A stretch of DNA of 64,000 nucleotides from Lepidostoma basale (lineage: Eukaryota > Arthropoda > Insecta > Trichoptera > Lepidostomatidae). Both the position numbers and the translations under genes were made by a program. The stretch covers positions 2,282,001-2,346,000 of the forward strand of contig JAHDVF020000106.1 in NCBI GenBank assembly GCA_022606425.2, written 5' to 3'. The notes beneath the pieces are model-generated. The model was not told the origin of the DNA. It saw only the letters and a list, made by a program, of their open reading frames with translations, and did no database searches. Positions within the stretch are counted from its first letter, which is position 1. The number at the start of each line of letters is the position of its first letter. Below are positions 59,641-64,000 of the stretch, one piece after another.

Positions 59641-60224
59641 CAGGCTCGTGTCCAGTTAATTATACTTCCGTTCACTGATAGCTATCCATGTGGATATACA
59701 TACAACCTGAAAAGCATATTTGGTAGGCTCACTCTGAGGAATGTCTTCCATTGTCTCTGCTCCAAACATTCAATAATTTATTATATTCGTTTACATAGAT
59801 AATTGTATTAATTATAGTATCGATTATTATGTAAATAACGCTTTTCCTTGCCGAGTTTTACATAAATTATATCAGTATAGAGCTGGTTTCTATTATTTTA
59901 TGCAAATTCTAAATATTGTTTGATTACTTCGAAGCTTTTCGGTGGGAGTAATCCTTGAGTCTGCCATGCAGTAGCACTTCGTGGTAACCTGTTATCTCGT
60001 GGAGATAGTTGGTTCCACGATTTAAGACACTATTGCGAATTCATTCATTATTCTTATCTGTTATAATATATTTTTGATAAACGTGAGGCGCGAACACTGG
60101 ATTTCGATAAACATAGAATTTTAGAAATCACGATATTGTTTTTTACCACCTTATAGTTTATTTTTCTTGATGCGTTTCAAAGATATTACATCTTCATGAT
60201 CGGGAGAACAATGGTTTATATCGT
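59641..60224. other. Unassigned stretch
   Basis: No recognised feature; AT-rich. Confidence 0.3.
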
Positions 60225-60485
60225 TATTGTATGGTTTGGACATATGGAACAAATGGTTTAAAAAGTTGTATACAAGCAGTGTGAATGAAAACGAAGCCCA
60301 TGACGCCCAAGGAAAACATATCATGACAAAGTTATTCAATTAATTAAAGTCGTAGGAATCGGCAAGCATGCATGTTACGATATTTGAATGTACAGGAAGC
60401 TCGAGAGGTATGAAAGGATAGAGCAGTGTGGCTGTCTATCCTCTCTGCATACTCCTCCGGAGGAACGGTGTGATGGTTAGTTTAC
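60225..60485 (+). mobile_element. LINE-W (W-C) fragment
   Basis: WFGHMEQMV-KVVYKQCE-type text frameshifted from MVKKLYTSSVNE, SSWPKENISQ, then VWLSILSAYSSGGTV. Ends ggttagtttactaac. Confidence 0.82.
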
Positions 60486-60880
60486 TAACTAATTAACTAA
60501 CTAACCATCACGCCGTTTCCTCGGAGAGGTAGGCAGAGAGGATGGATCGCCACATTGTTCCATCCTGGCATAATTCTACCTCCTCTACATTCACACATCG
60601 TGACATGCACGCTCGTCGATTGTTCCTACTTCGAACATGGCCGCCTTTCAGTAATTGATTCATTTGGTCATACCATGTCTTCCTTGGCCTTCCTCGACTT
60701 CTTTTCCCATTCACACTACTTGTATATATATTTTTAACCATCCTTCCTTCATCCATTCGTTCCATATGTCCAAACCATCTTAGTGACCCTTTCTTAATTT
60801 TATTTATCACGCATTCATCCGTCTTACATTCCTCTCTTACTTCATCATTAGATATTCTATCATACATTGTTTTTCCGCAA
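60486..60880 (-). mobile_element. LINE-W (W-C), tail-to-tail with previous
   Basis: Minus strand: CGKTMYDRISNDEVREECKT, DECVINKIKKGSLRWFGHME, RMDEGRMVKNIYTSSVNGKR, SRGRPRKTWYDQMNQLLKGG, to ETA stop at 60508. Hairpin cctctccgagg has a U-A pair in place of C-G at stem position 3. Open throughout, so young. Confidence 0.92.
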
Positions 60881-60924
60881 AAAACAGCTGATGGACACAT
60901 CGTTCATTAAAAAGTATTTTTGTT

Positions 60925-60990
60925 ACATATATTTAGTCGCGACAGGCTTTGGCAGCTAACGCCATCTTCTGGTGTACTTTTAAACAAGCT
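60925..60990 (-). repeat. HP-type hammerhead-like arm
   Basis: Minus strand: caccagaagatggcgttagc, tgccaaagcctgtcgcgact. Same order as HP-2/HP-3 (GAAGA, one base, stem, AAAGC, TGTCGCGAC), but the GAAAC is mutated. Confidence 0.5.
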
Positions 60991-61412
60991 ACCCTCCCCC
61001 AACTGCCAATTTTTTATAAGACGTAAAGATTCACTTCAAATTTCACTATCAATACATTACAGAATTATTTTTAGTATTCGTCGAAATATATATGATTTTC
61101 AAAATGACGTTAAAACAATCACGAGTCGTCGGCAATATTATGTAATCATTAATTGTCTATCGCAACATGTAATGAAAACTTCCTGGTATCCATTTTTAGA
61201 TGAAGAGTAATTATAATTCAGAATGCATCATACCAACGAACATCAGTGCCTTGAAATAATGTGTTCTAAAAACAGTGCTTTAAAATTAATTATAAGCCTT
61301 GGTTCAGATTTGACATCTGTATTAACCGTGTGAATACGTTAATTTAATGATAGCTTATTAAACAGTGCAATGGATTCTTCATTTCAATTAATTTCATATT
61401 TCTATTTTGCTA
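60991..61412. other. Unassigned stretch
   Basis: A plus-strand open frame (60920-61210) has no recognised motif. Nothing else seen. Confidence 0.3.
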
Positions 61413-61880
61413 CAGTGTTAACAAAAAGTAAATCTACAAAACAAAATCGTTCTTTATCGCCGTTGTTTTTGTGTGTGATGTAATACGATTTATCTTGCCC
61501 AACAAACGCATCATCAAAAATTATGGTGACTTTTTTCTTTCGGTCGATTTCAAGTGTCGCTTCTGTTGCAGTGTCGATGAAAATTGGCTCTACAAGATCA
61601 AACCGCTCATTTTAATCTGATGTGTTGTGTGAGATATATTACCAAGTATGTAACCCAACGATTGCACCACCAAAAATCTTGTTGGGTTCTTTGTAAACCT
61701 TGATTCTACGATTCGAGTCTGATACAGTGTCAACGAAAATAAGTGCTACAAAACAGAATCTTTCGTTTTAATCTGTTTTCTTGTTTGTGTTTGTATTCTG
61801 AGTGTATCAGCCTTCTGATGCGTCGTCAGAATTTTCGGTGGCTTCTTCGGTCCTCTTGATTCGGTCCCGTTTTCGAGATG
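61413..61880 (+). repeat. Three degenerate 156-bp tandem units
   Basis: Units start with cagtgt at 61413, 61569 and 61725, spacing exactly 156 bp. Shared positions include ctacaaaacaaaatc / ctacaagatcaaacc / ctacaaaacagaatc, gcatcatcaaaaatt / gcaccaccaaaaatc / gcgtcgtcagaattt, and cgattt-aag / ttgattcta / ttgattcgg. The third unit runs up to the ATG of the following ORF. Confidence 0.7.
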
Positions 61881-62060
61881 AGTGTCGAGAGGCGGCTGTC
61901 TCGCAGCCTCCACGCTTGCCTCAAGGGCGAGGAGGTGGATGGCGAATGCGACGATGGATCCAACTGGGAGCCAGAGCACGGATACCCTCCCCTGGAAGAC
62001 CTCAGCGGTCTAACGCTGGAGGACCTGATTGCCGACGAGGAATTAAATGGTTTGATTTGA
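61878..62060 (+). CDS. Unrecognised acidic protein or first exon
   Basis: 60 codons from ATG at 61878: MSVERRLSRSLHACLKGEEV, DGECDDGSNWEPEHGYPPLE, then DLSGLTLEDLIADEELNGLI and a TGA. A basic N-terminus is followed by a long acidic run with leucine-rich ends (LEDLSGLTLEDL). GC-rich against its AT-rich setting and no TE match here, so it may be a host exon. The GT at 62049-62050 (aaatggtttga) could be a splice donor just before the stop. Function not recognised. Confidence 0.45.
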   Translation: MSVERRLSRSLHACLKGEEVDGECDDGSNWEPEHGYPPLEDLSGLTLEDLIADEELNGLI

Positions 62061-62104
62061 TCTCTTCATATTTTACTGACAATAATTTAATGTTGCTTCA
62101 TATT

Positions 62105-62612
62105 TTCTCTACCCAATGTTAGCTAGAAACAGTAAACTAAGCACCGACAATAAACTCCTGATATCCAAAACGGTCATAAGGCCGATCTTCACTTATGCAG
62201 CCCAAATCTGGGGCTATGCAGCTTCGAGTCACATACGAAAACTCCAAATCCTGCAAAATAAGGCTATCCGTTTATCGCTTGGTGCGCCTTCATGGACCAG
62301 GATCACACAACTGCACCTAGAATCGGGAATCCTGATGATAGATGAATTCATTCTGAAACTTGCCGAACGTTTTTAACGGGGGACTCCCTTCACATCCTAA
62401 CCCCACAATAAAAGACCTCTCAAATTACGACCTAAGCACCTCCAGCCGCCACAAGTGCCCAAAATCGATCCTCCTTCAGAGGAACACTCCGGGCCACACA
62501 AATCATAAACTAACAACCCACCAAATCACCTTCCAACAATGTTCCCATCAGACGTAAGAGGAATAGCCACATGAGCTGAACCTCTGTAAGCCAGAAGATC
62601 CAAGTCCAAGTC
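62105..62612 (+). mobile_element. LINE-J 3' fragment
   Basis: YPMLARNSKLSTDNKLLISK, TVIRPIFTYAAQIWGYAASS, HIRKLQILQNKAIRLSLGAP, DEFILKLAERF then a stop and the 3' end to tccaagtccaagtccaag (62602-62619). Near-identical to 35060-35575. Confidence 0.9.
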
Positions 62613-62639
62613 CAAGCTTCATATTTTAATACACTTTTA

Positions 62640-62800
62640 AAATTAAATAGTCCATTGTTTTGGCCGAAACACTATCATACCTTAACATTTTAAACTGTTA
62701 ATTTAAATATCTTTGTTTTGTATCACAATTGTATTTTATTTTACGCGACAGCTGTTTCATCAACCTATGTTGACATCATCAGGTGTTACAATAATATATC
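62640..62800 (-). mobile_element. HP-2 element, partial
   Basis: ttttggccgaaacactatca near the left edge and acgcgacagctgtttcatca, acatcatcaggtgttacaat to the right match 2598-3130. The stem is TCAAC/GTTGA. Confidence 0.68.
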
Positions 62801-62949
62801 AAATGTTTAATTTTCGTGATTTTTCGAATCTTTATGTGTATTTGTTCCTATGTCAATTTGAATAATTTTTTTGATATAATTTTGAAGTTCTTGCTGAAAT
62901 TGAGTTAGTTGCTTTTAAAATTGCATTTTTTACATAGTTTTAATTAGAT

Positions 62950-62985
62950 AAGACGAATGTGTTGTAAATCTGTATATGATATTGT
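62950..62985 (+). mobile_element. LINE-W (W-A), left of SINE-1
   Basis: IRRMCCKSVYDI block; the copy resumes at 63180 after SINE-1. Confidence 0.72.
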
Positions 62986-62989
62986 CAAC

Positions 62990-63179
62990 CTTTGTGCCAG
63001 AGTGGTAAAAGCTCTGACCACCATACCGAAGGTCCTGGGTTCGATTCCCGGCGATGGCATTGTGATTGTCACTGTTTTTGGTCTGGCGTAGAATTAGAAT
63101 AGATTAGCTACCTATCACATGTCATAAAAAAAAAGTTTATGGTAATTGGGTTCAAACGACCTGTTTTGTATATAAAAAA
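62990..63179 (+). mobile_element. SINE-1 inserted in LINE-W
   Basis: caacctttgtgccagagtgg head, gggttcgattcccggcgatg B box, ttggtctggcgtagaatt body with a deletion, ttgggttcaaacgacctgtt tail subtype. Same subtype as 11166 and 37205. Confidence 0.85.
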
Positions 63180-63395
63180 TATGCAAATATAAGAAGTGAA
63201 TGCAGTGCGAATGAAAGTGTTATGAACAAAATAATGAAAGGGGTAATTTAGATTGTTTGGACGCATGGAAAAAATACATAACGATAGAATGGTAAAGAAA
63301 GTGTTTGTAAAGGACGTAAACGGAACTAGAATTAGAAAAAGCCGAGGAAAACGTGGCACGATCAAATCAATAAATATTAAATGTCGGCCACAGAA
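63180..63395 (+). mobile_element. LINE-W (W-A), right of SINE-1
   Basis: ANIRSECSANESVMNKIMKG, FGRMEKIHNDRMVKKVFVKD, VNGTRIRKSRGKRGTIKSIN (frameshifted WHDQINQ). 3' end missing. Confidence 0.82.
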
Positions 63396-63399
63396 CAAT

Positions 63400-63905
63400 G
63401 TGGACAAACAAACAAACCATCACGCCGTTTCGCCGCAGGGGTAAGCAGAGAGAATGGACCGCCACACTACCCTATCCTGGCAAACCTTTCTAGCTTACTC
63501 CACATTCATACAACGAGTCATACACGCACGTCGATTCCTCCGACTTCTAACATGGCCAACCTTTAAAATTTGATTAGTTTGGTCATGCCATATTTTCCTC
63601 GGTTTGCCTCGACTCCGTGCTCCATTTACATCATTAACGTATACTTTCTTAACCATTCTTTCTCCATCCATGCGTTCCATATGTCCGAACCATCGCAGCG
63701 ATCCTTTCATAATTTTGTTCATAATACCTTCTTCCGCTCCACATTCCTTTATTATATCAGCATTTGAGATTCTGTCGTATTTCGTTCTACCACACATACG
63801 TCTAAGGGACCTCATCTCTACCGCATTTATTCTGCTTTCATCCTTCTTCTGACAGTTACATGCTTCGCTTCCATACATTAGGGATGGGACTAGAACTCCA
63901 TTGAA
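63400..63905 (-). mobile_element. LINE-W (W-B), long fragment
   Basis: Minus strand: MFNGVLVPSLMYGSEACNCQ, RINAVEMRSLRRMCGRTKYD, IMNKIMKGSLRWFGHMERMD, GARSRGKPRKIWHDQTNQIL, KVGHVRSRRNRRACMTRCMN, then a frameshift and the TGC-loop end with TTTG tail (63401-63416). Confidence 0.9.
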
Positions 63906-63907
63906 CA

Positions 63908-63960
63908 ATACGGATGTCCATTAATTCTGCCTACCCCTTCGAGGAGACGATGAGCAGGCG
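63908..63960 (+). mobile_element. LINE-W 3' scrap
   Basis: tgtccattaattctgcctac then cccttcgaggagacgatgag; the hairpin has a C-A mismatch in its stem. Confidence 0.6.
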
Positions 63961-64000
63961 GGAAGAATTATTTATAATATGTTTCTAATTGTTTAAATGA

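Noticed and set aside
61746..61979. Minus-strand frame opposite the acidic ORF
   Set aside because: Lacks any recognisable motif and overlaps the better candidate on the plus strand; likely a shadow.

Overview
This is nuclear DNA from a eukaryote, most likely an insect. It is AT-rich and almost wholly built of layered, mostly dead transposable elements. Lepidoptera is a plausible guess from the families present, but the window does not prove it. I see no operons, bacterial genes, rRNA genes or intact tRNA genes. The only long intact coding region belongs to a retrotransposon. One short acidic ORF (61878-62060) is the only host-gene candidate.

Names used here are local labels. LINE-W is a non-LTR retrotransposon whose RT C-terminus contains GRPRKTWHDQINQ. 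About fifty copies occur, nearly all 5'-truncated, all ending at the same 3' point a few bases after the stop codon, with a (TTAG)n or (TTTG)n tail. W-A has ILNVGHVRS, W-B has ILKVGHVRS and W-C has LLKGGH. LINE-T (FVQKKILRYLY, tail TTTGA repeats) and LINE-J (GVTLDSKLTW, tail TCCAAG repeats) are jockey-like. LINE-K (SAIGRLVEPK, ATT tail) is CR1/L2-like. LINE-Z ends in a C2H2-like finger. RTE-1 to RTE-7 are RTE-type tails, often ending in GAA repeats. SINE-1 is tRNA-derived. SINE-2 is a composite whose last ~60 bp are the LINE-W 3' end. HP elements are inverted-repeat elements carrying a hammerhead-like motif. MITE-2 is a small terminal-inverted-repeat element. D-repeat is an unrecognised dispersed repeat.

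Layout. 1-5200: hAT remnants, HP elements, LINE-W, RTE-2 and LINE-T. 5190-8658: a readable nest in which an old LINE-W copy was hit by a younger W-C copy, and that junction was then hit by a nearly full-length RTE-1 with an uninterrupted endonuclease-RT frame. 9-40 kb: a dense mosaic of LINE, SINE and foldback pieces. 40.3-42.6 kb: the longest repeat-poor stretch. 42.6-57 kb: SINE-1, SINE-2, HP-1 palindromes, LINE-K, two RTE insertions at one target, and a pogo-like MITE with perfect 23-bp ends. 57-60 kb: LINE-K copies around a 15-bp minisatellite. 61.4-62.1 kb: three degenerate 156-bp repeats running into the acidic ORF. The end is LINE-J, SINE-1 and LINE-W.

The genes do not form a pathway. 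The functional logic is parasitic: autonomous LINEs supply RT, SINE-2 appears to borrow LINE-W's 3' recognition end, and successive insertions, several with clear target-site duplications, give a relative chronology. All family assignments rest on translated motifs and copy-to-copy comparison within the window; no database was searched.
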